This document shows, piece after piece, positions 25,266 to 34,336 of a stretch of 64,000 bases of DNA (position 1 is its first letter; every line of letters starts with the position of its first letter). This DNA is from JANNMJ01 sp031425525. Its GTDB lineage: Bacteria > Bacteroidota > Bacteroidia > Cytophagales > Hymenobacteraceae. The notes beneath the pieces are model-generated. The model did not search any database, was not told the DNA's origin, and saw only the letters and a program-made list of their open reading frames with translations. The DNA lies in NCBI GenBank assembly GCA_031425525.1, contig JANPJM010000026.1, positions 1 through 64,000 of the forward strand. The letters are read 5' to 3'. Made by a program: the position numbers and the translations under genes.

Positions 25266-26663
25266 ATGTACGACGTTATCGTTATCGGCTCCGGCCCCGG
25301 CGGCTATGTAGCGGCCATTCGTTGCGCCCAATTGGGCCTGAAAACTGCCCTCATCGAAAAATACCCGACCCTTGGGGGCACCTGCCTCAACGTAGGTTGC
25401 ATCCCCAGTAAAGCCCTGCTCGATTCGACGGAGCATTACCACAACGCCGCCCACACCTTCGCGGGCCACGGCATCGAGTTGGAGAATCTGCGCGTCAATA
25501 TGGGCCAGATGATCGACCGGAAAACCGGCGTCGTGAAGGCCAATACCGACGGCATTCAGTTTCTGATGAAGAAAAACAAGATCACTGTTCACCAGGGCAC
25601 CGGCTCGTTCGTGGATCGCACGCACGTGAAAGTGACGAAGGCCGATGGCGCCGAAGAGGTGCTGGAAACCCAGAACGTGATCATCGCCACGGGTTCCAAG
25701 CCCACGGTGCTGCCCTTCATCGCGCAAGACAAAGAACGCATCATCACCTCCACCGAAGCGCTGAATATCCGTGAAGTGCCGAAGCATTTTATCGTCATCG
25801 GCGGCGGGGTTATCGGCCTAGAGATGGCGTCGATCTACGCGCGTTTGGGCGCCAAAGTGTCGGTCGTCGAGTTCCTCGATTCGCTCGTGCCTTCCATGGA
25901 TCGTAGTATCGGCAAGGAATTACAGCGCGTGTTAGGCAAAATCGGCATCAAATTCTACCTCTCCCATAAGGTCACGGGCGCCACGCGGGCGGGTGAGGCC
26001 GTCACGGTTACGGCCACCACGCCGAAAGGTGAGGAGTTGAAGCTCGAAGGCGATTATTGCTTGGTGGCGGTCGGCCGCTCGCCGTACACGGCGGCTCTCA
26101 ACGTCGAGGCCGCCGGAGTCGAGTTCGAGGAACGGGGCCGCATTAAAGTCGATGCGCACCTGCAAACCACGGCGCCGGGCATCTACGCCATCGGCGACGT
26201 GATTCGCGGCGCGATGCTCGCTCACAAGGCCGAGGAAGAAGGGGTTTTCGTGGCCGAAACCATCGCCGGGCAAAAGCCACACATCAACTACGATCTGATT
26301 CCCGGCGTGGTCTACACCTGGCCGGAAGCGGCGGGCGTCGGCTTCACCGAAGAGCAACTCAAGGAAAAAGGCCGCGCTTACAAAGTCGGTTCGTTCCCGT
26401 TCCGGGCGAGTGGCCGCGCCCGCGCCTCCGGCGACCTCGACGGGTTCGTCAAAGTGCTGGCCGACCAGGCTACCGACGAGATTCTCGGCGTCCACATGAT
26501 CGGGCCGCGCATCGCCGACCTCATCGCCGAAGCCGTCACAGCGATGGAATTCCGCGCGTCCGCCGAAGACGTGGCCCGCATGAGCCACGCGCACCCCACC
26601 TACGCCGAAGCAATGAAAGAGGCGTGCCTGGCCGCCACCGAAAACCGCGCAATTCATATGTAA
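25266..26663 (+). CDS. lpdA: Dihydrolipoyl dehydrogenase
   Basis: Protein of 465 residues. The E3 subunit of 2-oxoacid dehydrogenases and the glycine cleavage system, oxidising dihydrolipoyl groups with FAD and NAD. The FAD motif GSGPGGYVAA is at 8-17. The redox pair lies in GGTCLNVGCIPSK (Cys40, Cys45). The NAD motif is IGGGVIGLEMASIYARLGA (about 178-196), and the catalytic His-Glu motif HAHPTYAEAMKEA is near the end. ATG 25266 is used rather than an upstream start. No E1 or E2 gene is adjacent. Confidence 0.96.
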   Translation: MYDVIVIGSGPGGYVAAIRCAQLGLKTALIEKYPTLGGTCLNVGCIPSKALLDSTEHYHNAAHTFAGHGIELENLRVNMGQMIDRKTGVVKANTDGIQFLMKKNKITVHQGTGSFVDRTHVKVTKADGAEEVLETQNVIIATGSKPTVLPFIAQDKERIITSTEALNIREVPKHFIVIGGGVIGLEMASIYARLGAKVSVVEFLDSLVPSMDRSIGKELQRVLGKIGIKFYLSHKVTGATRAGEAVTVTATTPKGEELKLEGDYCLVAVGRSPYTAALNVEAAGVEFEERGRIKVDAHLQTTAPGIYAIGDVIRGAMLAHKAEEEGVFVAETIAGQKPHINYDLIPGVVYTWPEAAGVGFTEEQLKEKGRAYKVGSFPFRASGRARASGDLDGFVKVLADQATDEILGVHMIGPRIADLIAEAVTAMEFRASAEDVARMSHAHPTYAEAMKEACLAATENRAIHM

Positions 26664-26690
26664 GCGGCTCACGACGGCTCACAAAAAATG

Positions 26691-26729
26691 TTGTCATTGC
26701 GAGGAGGCTCTGCGACGAAGCAATCTCGC
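26691..26729. repeat. Half copy of GTCATTGCGAGG-type element
   Basis: ttgtcattgcgaggaggctc followed by gcgacgaagcaatctcgc matches the left arm of the element at 15151-15256. The right arm is missing. It is followed by the hairpin at 26758-26803. Confidence 0.75.
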
Positions 26730-26757
26730 ATCGTGCTGGCCGACGCTTAGCCAAACG

Positions 26758-26803
26758 CCAAACCGGGCGCGCCTCCCTGCGGTGGGAGGCGCGCCCGGTT
26801 TGG
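26758..26803. terminator. Perfect 20-bp-stem hairpin between convergent genes
   Basis: ccaaaccgggcgcgcctccc pairs exactly with its complement around a 6-nt loop. It sits between lpdA and the lipoprotein gene, which converge on it. There is no strong T-run, so it may be a terminator or an extragenic palindrome. Confidence 0.7.
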
Positions 26804-26806
26804 GGT

Positions 26807-27607
26807 TTAAGGCAATCGTAGTCGCACGTAACGTGTGGCCATTGAGCCGTCACTGTTGCTAGGATCTATCCATTCCTGCTCCAATAGGAGTGTCGAATCG
26901 TTCTCCCAGCGTAGCGAGGCCACACCTTCATTCAGTTCTCGATGCCAAAGCAGCTTTGGTGGTTTGGCGGCCGTTGACTTCCAGAGTTCACAGGCAAAAT
27001 TTCCATTACCTGAGAAGTCATTCGTTCCACAGGCGATGTATTGATTTTTAGGAAAAACTATGGGGTAACCAGTCAGTATGCTTTGCTTACCCGTCTGCTG
27101 GTCTACCAGGACGTAACTCCTATCTTCACAGGCTTCCCATCGTTCTATCAGCCACTGGTGTATTTGTGGCAAACTGGTCATAAAGTAGTAGTCAACCCCG
27201 CAAGAGCCAGCGGGATCGCTGACCAACTTAGTCGCACTAGACAGTGCGGTTAAAGTAAGCGTACGGCCTTGGCGGTTTACAGTGGCTGATTCTGGCAGAA
27301 TGCGACGGTTCTCCAATTCATCACTTGGAACCTGGTCCAAGCCTGCATAACCTTCTAATTGTAAGACCGAAGGCGCTGTATCAAACTCCGACTCACTGAT
27401 AGGTTCCAAACGCATTACCACACCGTTAGGTAGGAGCAAGGTATCTGATAATACTACCTTGGCGATTTCCGAAGGTGGCGCTGAAGAAGTATCAACAGTA
27501 TCAGCAGCTACGACAGCAGGCGCCGGCTTTGTCTTCCGCTCATCCGCGTTGCCGCAGGAAAGCAGCAAGCAGCCGGAGAGCAGGCAGTAGATGGACAAAA
27601 ATCTCAT
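26807..27607 (-). CDS. Hypothetical lipoprotein, AT-richer than neighbours
   Basis: Protein of 266 residues beginning MRFLSIYCLLSGCLLLSCG, a lipoprotein signal with lipidated Cys at 18. The mature protein starts with a Pro/Ala/Thr-rich linker. It then has many beta-like stretches and Cys residues (SCGVDYYF, ACEDRSYVLV, QYIACGTNDF, NFACELWKS) that could form disulfides outside the cytoplasm. Base composition is visibly less GC-rich than both flanks, which could mean recent acquisition. Family not recognised. Confidence 0.7.
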   Translation of the reverse strand: MRFLSIYCLLSGCLLLSCGNADERKTKPAPAVVAADTVDTSSAPPSEIAKVVLSDTLLLPNGVVMRLEPISESEFDTAPSVLQLEGYAGLDQVPSDELENRRILPESATVNRQGRTLTLTALSSATKLVSDPAGSCGVDYYFMTSLPQIHQWLIERWEACEDRSYVLVDQQTGKQSILTGYPIVFPKNQYIACGTNDFSGNGNFACELWKSTAAKPPKLLWHRELNEGVASLRWENDSTLLLEQEWIDPSNSDGSMATRYVRLRLP

Positions 27608-27669
27608 TCAGGTAGCAGGAAAACACACGACCCCGGCCCACCTTTCAGCAGACCGGGGCGGCACGCAAA

Positions 27670-28386
27670 CTAAGCCTGCTCCCCACCTTCTCCCGTCGCC
27701 GCCTTTTTCCGCCCGCGCCGGTCCACGGTCTGCATCACGTTCGTCAGCCGGTCGAACAGCTTTTTGTTGCCGTAGCGGAACGGCTTCAAATACACCCGCA
27801 TCCGGTCGTACACGCCCGTCTTTCTCTGGTCGTTGCGCTTCAGCACGGCGACCAGCGCCTTGCGGGTGGCAGCGGCCTCGGTCTGCGTCAGGCGGCCGTC
27901 GCTGCGCATCTCTTCGAAGGCCGCGTGCAGGACGCCGAGCTTGTCGGTCACGTCGGTCGGCACGAAATACTTCACCAGCTCGCCTTTCACCGGCGCGGCG
28001 GCCGTGTACACGCGGCTGACCAGCTGCGCGTACTCCAGCTCCCCCTTCTTGTCGAGGGTCGATTTCTTGATCTTCTCCATCGCCGCCAGCAGCTTTTCCT
28101 GCCCCGGCTTGCCCGTCGCCCACGCCATCAGGCCGGTCACGACTTGCATCGCCAGCGCCACGCCTTCCGCGCGGTTTTCCTGCTTGTCTTCCGCATCGGT
28201 GCGCTCGTCGAACTCCACCAGCGCATCGAAATGCGTCTTGGCTTCCAGGTTATTCGCCACCAGCTCGGCGTAGAGCGGTGCCAGCTCGTCCATCTGCTGC
28301 CAGTCGGCGTGGTCTTCCGCGAACGCCGCCGCCGTGTCGGCGTCGCGCGTGTAGCGGTTGCGAAGGGTGTCCTCTAATAAAGCCAT
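27670..28386 (-). CDS. Hypothetical helical protein
   Basis: Protein of 238 residues, family not recognised. It is almost all helical and charged, without a signal peptide or membrane segment. Features are an acidic N-terminal part (TRDADTAAAFAEDHADWQQM), a central helix (QVVTGLMAWATGKPGQEKLL), and a basic C-terminus (DRRGRKKAATGEGGEQA). ATG 28386 is chosen; an upstream start at 28437 would add a short hydrophobic stretch with no support. The 21-nt repeat array at 28501-28640 lies upstream of its promoter region. Confidence 0.6.
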   Translation of the reverse strand: MALLEDTLRNRYTRDADTAAAFAEDHADWQQMDELAPLYAELVANNLEAKTHFDALVEFDERTDAEDKQENRAEGVALAMQVVTGLMAWATGKPGQEKLLAAMEKIKKSTLDKKGELEYAQLVSRVYTAAAPVKGELVKYFVPTDVTDKLGVLHAAFEEMRSDGRLTQTEAAATRKALVAVLKRNDQRKTGVYDRMRVYLKPFRYGNKKLFDRLTNVMQTVDRRGRKKAATGEGGEQA

Positions 28387-28500
28387 AGGGGTAGGGAAGG
28401 GGGAAACGGTGAAAAAAGGAATCGCGGAGCGTTCCACGCCCCCAAATTAAAGCCAGATATGCCGTTCGAGCGCATTTTCTCCGGCTAATGGTAAGCCGCT

Positions 28501-28640
28501 CGGCCGTTGGCGAGTACACTCCGGCCGTTGGCAAGTACGCGCCGACGGTTGGCGATAGGACGCCGGGCAGTGGCGAGGCCCCTCCGGCCGTTGGCAATGG
28601 CTCTCCGGCTCATGGCAAGGGCTTCCCGGCGACGTTAGGG
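28501..28640. repeat. Degenerate 21-bp tandem repeats, about seven units
   Basis: The anchor tgg recurs at 28508, 28529, 28550, 28571, 28592 and 28613, each 21 nt after the last, with a decayed unit near 28634. A divergent unit lies at 28489, offset by 19. The consensus is roughly ccggccgttggc(a/g)agtacgct. Both strands stay open through it: the plus strand reads PAVGKYA-like heptads and the minus strand PTAGVYS-like heptads. The array is in the 376-base gap between two divergent genes, and nothing else was recognised there. Confidence 0.8.
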
Positions 28641-28762
28641 CCGCGTCCGGCGCCTGGTAGGTTGCTCGCCGAACAACTTAGGTTCTATCCGGTGCGTACA
28701 GCGCTCCCGTCGCCGGCATTGGCGGCCCAACCCCACGCATTTTTTAATTCCCCCTGATCGCT

Positions 28763-29383
28763 ATGCGCTCTTCCCTTGTCTTCGCTTTGCTTGGCGCCGC
28801 CGGTCTGCTGGCCACCGCCTGCTCGCCCGACGCTAAAACCACCGAAACCACCACCACGGCCGACGGCACCGCCGTCACGACGACCACTACGGTCGATACG
28901 ACCACCTACTGGAACGCCGTGCCTACCCTCAGCGACCGCGTCGTCGCCGATCTGAAACTCGACGATACCGTGCTGGTGCGCCGCGTGCGCACGGTGTACC
29001 GTACGCGCGCTCACCGCCTGACCGCCGCTGAAGCGCAATACACCGCCGACACCACCGGCCGCTACGCCGCCTTCCGTGCCGCCAACGACGCCGCCGACCG
29101 CGAGCTGCAAGCTTCCCTCGATGCTGCCCGCTACCGCACCTACGAGCAGAACCGCGCCGCCTACTACGAGGGCACGCCCTACACGATGGTGGTGGTCGAA
29201 AAAGCCCCGGCCCGTCGCGGCCCCGCCGAAATCTCGCGCGAAGTCAGCAAAGACGGCGAAGTCAAAATCAAGTACGCCGACGGCTCCAAAATGAAAATCG
29301 GTGAGGATGGCGACACCAAGGTGAAGCACGCCGACGGCCACAAAGTCAAAGACGGCGACGACGGCCACAAAGTCAAGCAGTAA
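28763..29383 (+). CDS. Hypothetical lipoprotein with Thr-rich linker and Lys/Asp-rich tail
   Basis: Protein of 206 residues. Lipoprotein signal MRSSLVFALLGAAGLLATAC, lipidated Cys at 20. A Thr-rich linker (about 26-49) leads to a helical domain (TLSDRVVADLKLDDTVLVRR, AAFRAANDAADRELQASLDA). The last 45 residues are repetitive: KDGEVKIKYADGSKMKIGED, then further KVKHADGHK-type copies. The tail resembles short antiparallel-strand repeats with alternating Lys and Asp. Family not recognised. Followed by a strong terminator. Confidence 0.65.
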   Translation: MRSSLVFALLGAAGLLATACSPDAKTTETTTTADGTAVTTTTTVDTTTYWNAVPTLSDRVVADLKLDDTVLVRRVRTVYRTRAHRLTAAEAQYTADTTGRYAAFRAANDAADRELQASLDAARYRTYEQNRAAYYEGTPYTMVVVEKAPARRGPAEISREVSKDGEVKIKYADGSKMKIGEDGDTKVKHADGHKVKDGDDGHKVKQ

Positions 29384-29406
29384 GCGCATCGCGCGCCCTG
29401 TCCGCC

Positions 29407-29443
29407 GCCCCGCCCCGAGATCATCGGGGCGGGGCTTTTTTTT
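29407..29443 (+). terminator. Rho-independent terminator
   Basis: gccccgccccga pairs with tcggggcggggc around a 4-nt loop and is followed by eight T. It ends the lipoprotein transcript. Confidence 0.85.
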
Positions 29444-29478
29444 GATTCCACTCCCCTGAACACTCTCTCGAACACGAC

Positions 29479-29512
29479 AAAGCGGCCGAGGCATCACTGC
29501 CCCGGCCGCTTT
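29479..29512. terminator. Terminator of the cold-shock-domain gene
   Basis: aaagcggccg(a)gg and cc(c)cggccgcttt pair around a short loop. It lies 22 bases beyond the end of the minus-strand CSD gene, with A/T runs on both sides suiting bidirectional use. Confidence 0.75.
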
Positions 29513-29533
29513 GGTGTGTCAGCGTAAACGTGC

Positions 29534-30001
29534 TTAGGCGGGCTTCTCCGTCATCCGCACACGCACAGCTACCGGGCCTTTTTGGCCGGGCTCTACCTCA
29601 AACGTCACCTTGTCGTTTTCGGAAATACTGATGCTCAACGAATTGGCGTGTACGAAAATGCTCTCCTGCGTTTGGGAATCGCGGATGAAGCCGTAGCCTT
29701 TCGAATCGTTGTAGAACGTCACCGTTCCCGTGCGAATCGGGTCTTCCTGCTCGCGGTCGGCTTGTTTTCGAACACTCACGTCGATGTCTTCCAACTTCAC
29801 CTCCTGCTTTTTGCGGGTCGGGTCGGGTGGGGTCGACGTGATGTTGCCATTCTCATCGACATACGCCATCATCGCGTCCAGGCCCTGCCCTTTCTGGGCG
29901 TTGGCCTGGCGCTCCACGCGCTTCTCTTCCTTGTCTTGGCGCTTCTTGAGCGCCTTTTTCTCGTTCTCTTTCTTACCGAATGTTGCCTGCGATCGGGCCA
30001 T
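29534..30001 (-). CDS. Cold-shock-domain protein with basic N-terminal extension
   Basis: Protein of 155 residues. The C-terminal 65 residues are a cold-shock domain with RNP1-like GYGFIRDSQ and RNP2-like SIFVHANSL motifs, so single-stranded nucleic-acid binding is expected. The first 45 residues are Lys/Glu-rich and probably coiled or disordered (KKENEKKALKKRQDKEEKRV). This architecture is common in Bacteroidota. ATG 30001 is chosen; the frame to 30139 would add a hydrophobic stretch without homology. Confidence 0.9.
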   Translation of the reverse strand: MARSQATFGKKENEKKALKKRQDKEEKRVERQANAQKGQGLDAMMAYVDENGNITSTPPDPTRKKQEVKLEDIDVSVRKQADREQEDPIRTGTVTFYNDSKGYGFIRDSQTQESIFVHANSLSISISENDKVTFEVEPGQKGPVAVRVRMTEKPA

Positions 30002-30589
30002 ATGTAGGGGTTGGAGCCGGCACAACCTGCGGCGGCTAGTGAATATACGCTTGCCCGAAGGCAGTAGGTTCCAGCTACAAAGGAACAACAGCCCGGCTAG
30101 TATAAGCAGACCGACGCTTTTCGGCGAGAAGCCCACCACGGCAGCGCGTCGGCCTGAACTACCAAAACGGGTGTCTTCAATTCATCCGCGAACCACAACA
30201 GTGGCCCCATTGGCTGATTTCGGTTCGGGCAACTGCTTGCAAGTCCGCTAGCTGATGCAGGTAAAAAAAAATTACGGAAATCGCGGTGGACGTTGATAAT
30301 CGGGGAGGCGCTTCTGCTTTCCGTTCACACCACATAGTACTGAGTTCACCAAGTGAATGCCACCGTTTACCAAGTAGCTACTTGCCGTACCTCTCGGTGC
30401 CCTTTGCTATGTAGGTAAATCATTCGATTAAAAGTCAAAAAATTGTTGAATAATTACAACTTATGGTGCCCCTGCATCGTTGAATTTGCTCTGAGAACGC
30501 CCGTTCTTGCCTCGCTATTTGCATCTGTCCTCTTATCGATTACGCCACTTTCGAACCTGTTTGATTTTCACTTCTATCCCGCATTTGCT
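30002..30589. other. 588-base gap, no gene recognised
   Basis: The region between the divergent CSD gene and the T9SS cargo gene has no convincing ORF and no repeat. Around 30250-30460 it is markedly A/T-rich, with several TTG and TA motifs. It probably holds the promoters of both flanking genes. The frame of the downstream gene is open back to 30443 but without a plausible start peptide. Confidence 0.5.
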
Positions 30590-33184
30590 ATGCGAAACGC
30601 TTCTCTCCGCCGCTTAATGGGCGGCGCTTTTCTCCTCCTTTGTTTCGGTGGTTCGGCCGCCTCGGCGGCAGTTCCGCTCCCACCTAATCGCCTCAACGAT
30701 TATCGTTCGATCGCAAACGGGGTTTTCACCAATCCTGCTATCTGGGAGGTGTTTGTGGCTGGTACTTCCGGCACCGCTTCCGATGGATACTACACGCCGG
30801 CCACTGCTGCGCCTACTACGGCCGCCGCAACCGTTTACGTCAGTTCCGGCACCACCGTCACCGTAAACAGCGCCGTTACCATCGACGAATTGGTTGTCGA
30901 GTACGGCAGCATTCTGGAACACTCCGGCACCAATAATCTGACGATTGCTTCGGGCGCCTCGGCCTTCGACATCATCGTGCAAGGTACCTATCGCGAACTA
31001 AGCATCATATCAGGGCTGGTGGTGGCGCCCGGCGCTACTGCTTTGGTAGATGAAACCGGCATCTGGCGCCATTCGGCCAACGGCGGCTCAATACCGGCGG
31101 CTACGTGGTCGCCAAGTTCGCTGCTGTTCTTCGATGGTGTCACCACCGCGACCACGCTGACTGGGCGCTTAGGCCAGGAATTCGGTCGGATTACCTGGAA
31201 CTGCCCCGCGCAAACCAGCACCTTCACGCTCGGGCCGGTTGGGCCGCTGGAAACCGCAGCGGTCACTACTGCCGTGGCCGGCGATATGACGGTAATCAGC
31301 ACCGGCACAACCGGACGGCTCCAACTAGCCAGCACCACCCGGACGCTCCCCGTCAGTCTCAATGCCAATTATATCCAGACCGGCGGGCGCGTACTCGTAA
31401 ACGCCGTCGTGAGCGGATCACGTTCGTTGAATGTGGCCGGCGACTTCACCGTTCAGGGGGGAAATTTTACTGTCAATGCCGCCGTTGGTGGTTTAGCTAC
31501 CGGCCAACTTCAAGTAGACGGCGCGCTCAACCTCAATGCCGGTGCGCTCAATATTACCCAAGGTACGCGGCCTGGCAGCGTAGCCGTGACGGGTGACGTT
31601 AGCTTGTCGGTTGGCGCTACGCTGCAAACCACAGGCTCAGGCACCGCTACCTTCAACTTTGCGCAAGGGCCACGTCGAAAATTTCAAAATGCCGGTACGG
31701 TCAGCGGCTCCATTCTGTTCAACGCCAACGGCGGTGCCAATGTCGATTTTGCTGACCAAACGCTAACCGGCACCGGCACTTTCACCCTAGCCGACGGCGC
31801 GGAAGCATCGTTTGGCTCGCCCAACGGCATTACGGCCATCGGCCAGTCCGACCAGAACTTAGGCAACATTCGCGTAGGCAGCATTACGCCGTTTCAGCGC
31901 ACGTACAGCCCGCTCGGCTACTACATCTACAATGGTACCGGGCCGCAAGCAACGGGGTCGGGCTTACCAACTGAAATCGGCGCCGCGTCGGCTGTTTTAT
32001 ACGCTGGCGGCCTTGGTATCAACAATACGGGCGCCACACCTACGGTTACGCTCAGTCGGTCGGTACTCATCAACAGCGATCTCTTGCTGGCGCGTGGCCG
32101 GTTGATATCGTCGGCGGCGTCTTTGCTGACGTTGAGTTCTACCGCGGAGTTGAGTTTGCAGGGCTCCGGCTCCGATACTGCCTATGTTCAGGGCGTACTC
32201 CAGCGGCAGTTGGATGACACACAGACGCTCTACGAGTACCCAATCGGCGATGCGATGGCCTACCGCCCGCTGGCGGTTCGGCTGGAGGATTCGACCGGCG
32301 AGGCCACATATGCCGTGACCGTAGACCGCAGTCCAGTGGTAAATCCGGTACTCAACCGTGGTGCCGGCAACAACGGTTTGAGGGCTTTAGTCGGCGATAC
32401 CCGCTGGCAGGTGGAGCGCACGGCCGGTTTTACCAATGGTATATTTCGCTTGCCCATTCCCGCCGGTATTTCTCCCGATCCAACGTTGCTGACGGTCGCC
32501 GGGTACAATACGCTCACCAACCAATGGGATAACTTGAGCATAGTGGCCCGTGATTTCGCCGCCGGTTGGATCGAAGGATTGGTGCCGCCTGAGTACTCGC
32601 AAATCACGTTCGGCCAGAGTATGGAAGACCCGCTGCCCGTGGAATTGTTGCGCTTCACGGCCGTGCGCCGGGGCAACGTGGTGGCTTTGGCCTGGGCCAC
32701 GGCTTCGGAGCGCAACAGCAGCTATTTCGCGGTGGAGCGCTCGGCCAACGGTCGCGATTTCCGCGAGCTGACCCGCGTAACGGCGGCCGGTAGCTCCAGT
32801 GTCCAGCGCGAATACGCCGCCATTGATGGGCAGCCGCTGACGAGCGTGGCCTACTACCGCCTCCGGCAAGTAGACAACGACGGCAAGATGGCGTATTCCG
32901 ATATCGTGGCGGTGAAACCGGGCACGGGCGCCGTCGCTGCCCTCGCTATCTACCCTAACCCGGCAACCGAGACACTGCACGTGGAACTGCCCACCAGCGG
33001 CCCCGGTACGGTCGTGCAAATCGTTAATTCGGTTGGGCAGGAAGTGTTGCGCTTCACGCCTGACGCCCTTACCGCCACGGTCACCTGCAACGTAGCGGCG
33101 TTGCCTGCCGGGTCTTACATCGTGACGGTAAGTGCTCCCGGCCAGCCGCGCGCTACGCAGCGGTTGCTCAAAACAGTACAGTAG
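30590..33184 (+). CDS. Large T9SS type A sorting domain surface protein
   Basis: Protein of 864 residues. Signal peptide 1-27 (LMGGAFLLLCFGGSAASAAV). The long middle is Gly/Thr/Ser/Ala-rich, with beta-helix-like repeats (TVYVSSGTTVTVNSAVTIDE, GTATFNFAQGPRRKFQNAGT), as in secreted adhesin-like proteins. Before the end comes a fibronectin-like region (ALAWATASERNSSYFAVERS). The C-terminal 80 residues are a T9SS sorting domain (LAIYPNPATETLHVELP, VNSVGQEVL, LPAGSYIVTVS). Export would use the gld/spr system encoded at 40421-46303. Ligand unknown. Confidence 0.88.
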   Translation: MRNASLRRLMGGAFLLLCFGGSAASAAVPLPPNRLNDYRSIANGVFTNPAIWEVFVAGTSGTASDGYYTPATAAPTTAAATVYVSSGTTVTVNSAVTIDELVVEYGSILEHSGTNNLTIASGASAFDIIVQGTYRELSIISGLVVAPGATALVDETGIWRHSANGGSIPAATWSPSSLLFFDGVTTATTLTGRLGQEFGRITWNCPAQTSTFTLGPVGPLETAAVTTAVAGDMTVISTGTTGRLQLASTTRTLPVSLNANYIQTGGRVLVNAVVSGSRSLNVAGDFTVQGGNFTVNAAVGGLATGQLQVDGALNLNAGALNITQGTRPGSVAVTGDVSLSVGATLQTTGSGTATFNFAQGPRRKFQNAGTVSGSILFNANGGANVDFADQTLTGTGTFTLADGAEASFGSPNGITAIGQSDQNLGNIRVGSITPFQRTYSPLGYYIYNGTGPQATGSGLPTEIGAASAVLYAGGLGINNTGATPTVTLSRSVLINSDLLLARGRLISSAASLLTLSSTAELSLQGSGSDTAYVQGVLQRQLDDTQTLYEYPIGDAMAYRPLAVRLEDSTGEATYAVTVDRSPVVNPVLNRGAGNNGLRALVGDTRWQVERTAGFTNGIFRLPIPAGISPDPTLLTVAGYNTLTNQWDNLSIVARDFAAGWIEGLVPPEYSQITFGQSMEDPLPVELLRFTAVRRGNVVALAWATASERNSSYFAVERSANGRDFRELTRVTAAGSSSVQREYAAIDGQPLTSVAYYRLRQVDNDGKMAYSDIVAVKPGTGAVAALAIYPNPATETLHVELPTSGPGTVVQIVNSVGQEVLRFTPDALTATVTCNVAALPAGSYIVTVSAPGQPRATQRLLKTVQ

Positions 33185-33344
33185 CAGTACAGTAAGCGGA
33201 TCATTGAGTTTATGTCGGGGTGGTGCCTTGTGCCAACTGCCGTACGACTTAGCTTCAGCGATCTTCGTCAGGAAAATAAACCTCGACAGCGCCCGTCCCG
33301 ACCACAATCGGCGGCGGGCGTTGCTGTGTTTGATCATCATAATA

Positions 33345-34127
33345 TCAATGCAGCTGCTTGCCGCGCGAACGCGGTGGCGCATACTGAAACCGCACGGCAA
33401 ATTGCCAGTAGCCATCGTTGCGTGCAGGGTTGCCTCGGCGTTTGCCCACATCATCGAGGTTGTCGGTGAACGCAAACCGATAGGTAAGCTCCGGCGCAAT
33501 CCAGAGCAACGACGAAAACCGAAGGCCGATGCCTGCGCCTACCGGCACCACGGTGGTGTAGGCGGGGTATTTCTGTTCCGGGGCGTTCAAGGTGCCGTCG
33601 CTGAAATAGGTCGGCCCCCCCGACGATTTGGCCCACCACAGCGCCTGCCCAACCCCAGCTACCACGTATGGCCGGTACCAGTGCGTTTTCCGCTGCTCGC
33701 GCGAGTCGAGGGCCGGGTCGAATTGGTAGCGTTCCAAGTAGTATCGGCCTAGTAATGTTGCCTCAACCAAGCGCGACGTGAATTGGTAGCCGCGTTCGGG
33801 GATGCGGTCGACGCCCGCCAATCGAATGTATTGTACTTCCAGCGCGGCTTCCAGATTAGGCCATACCGTGGTACTCAGCGCCATGCCAACACTGGTGCGC
33901 GCTTTCGAGCCGCTCAGGCCGTTCGATAAATCACCCTGGTAGAGGGTGCGCCCCACGCTCCAGCCTATTTTCAGGGGGCCACGGTAATACGGCTGCTTCC
34001 ACAGCAAATTATCGTAGTGCCGCACGCGTCCGGCCGTTACCTGCCCCGCGCCCACTCGCGCGCTCAGAAGCAGTAAAAGGCCAAGGGCAGCGCGTAGACG
34101 AATGGCGGGAGCGTAGCGGGCAGACAT
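33345..34127 (-). CDS. Outer-membrane beta-barrel protein
   Basis: Protein of 260 residues. A signal peptide starts at ATG 34127 (LRAALGLLLLLSARVGAGQV). The mature part has alternating amphipathic strands typical of Bacteroidota porin-family barrels, such as IGWSVGRTLYQGDLSNGLSG, PNLEAALEVQYIRLAGV and YRPYVVAGVGQALWWAK. It ends close to DGYWQFAVRFQYAPP, a barrel-like last strand, followed by a short basic tail. Opposite strand to the T9SS cargo gene, convergent with it, 160 bases apart. Ligand or transport function unknown. Confidence 0.8.
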   Translation of the reverse strand: MSARYAPAIRLRAALGLLLLLSARVGAGQVTAGRVRHYDNLLWKQPYYRGPLKIGWSVGRTLYQGDLSNGLSGSKARTSVGMALSTTVWPNLEAALEVQYIRLAGVDRIPERGYQFTSRLVEATLLGRYYLERYQFDPALDSREQRKTHWYRPYVVAGVGQALWWAKSSGGPTYFSDGTLNAPEQKYPAYTTVVPVGAGIGLRFSSLLWIAPELTYRFAFTDNLDDVGKRRGNPARNDGYWQFAVRFQYAPPRSRGKQLH

Positions 34128-34190
34128 GTAAGTGCAAAGCAACAGCGCGCCGCCGGTTTGCGCGCGGCTGCCGTGCTATGAACGAGCAAT

Positions 34191-34272
34191 GTAGTGCGGA
34201 CTTCAGTCCGCAGTTTGACAACTCAAACGGTCGCTGAAACCGAGCGGCAAACTGCGGCCTAAAGCCCGTGCT
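34191..34272. repeat. Extragenic inverted repeat GTAGTGCGGACTTCAGTCCGC type
   Basis: gtagtgcggacttcagtccgcagttt at the left and aaactgcggcctaaagcccgtgct at the right are imperfect inverted copies. The left part contains an inner palindrome gcggacttcagtccgc. A related element is at 56152-56215. It lies between the barrel and carboxypeptidase genes, both on the minus strand. Confidence 0.7.
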
Positions 34273-34336
34273 GAATCGTAGCAAAAACAATTTCGCTGCC
34301 CGCACTTACCCACGTAATGCCAGGCAGCACGCCCAC

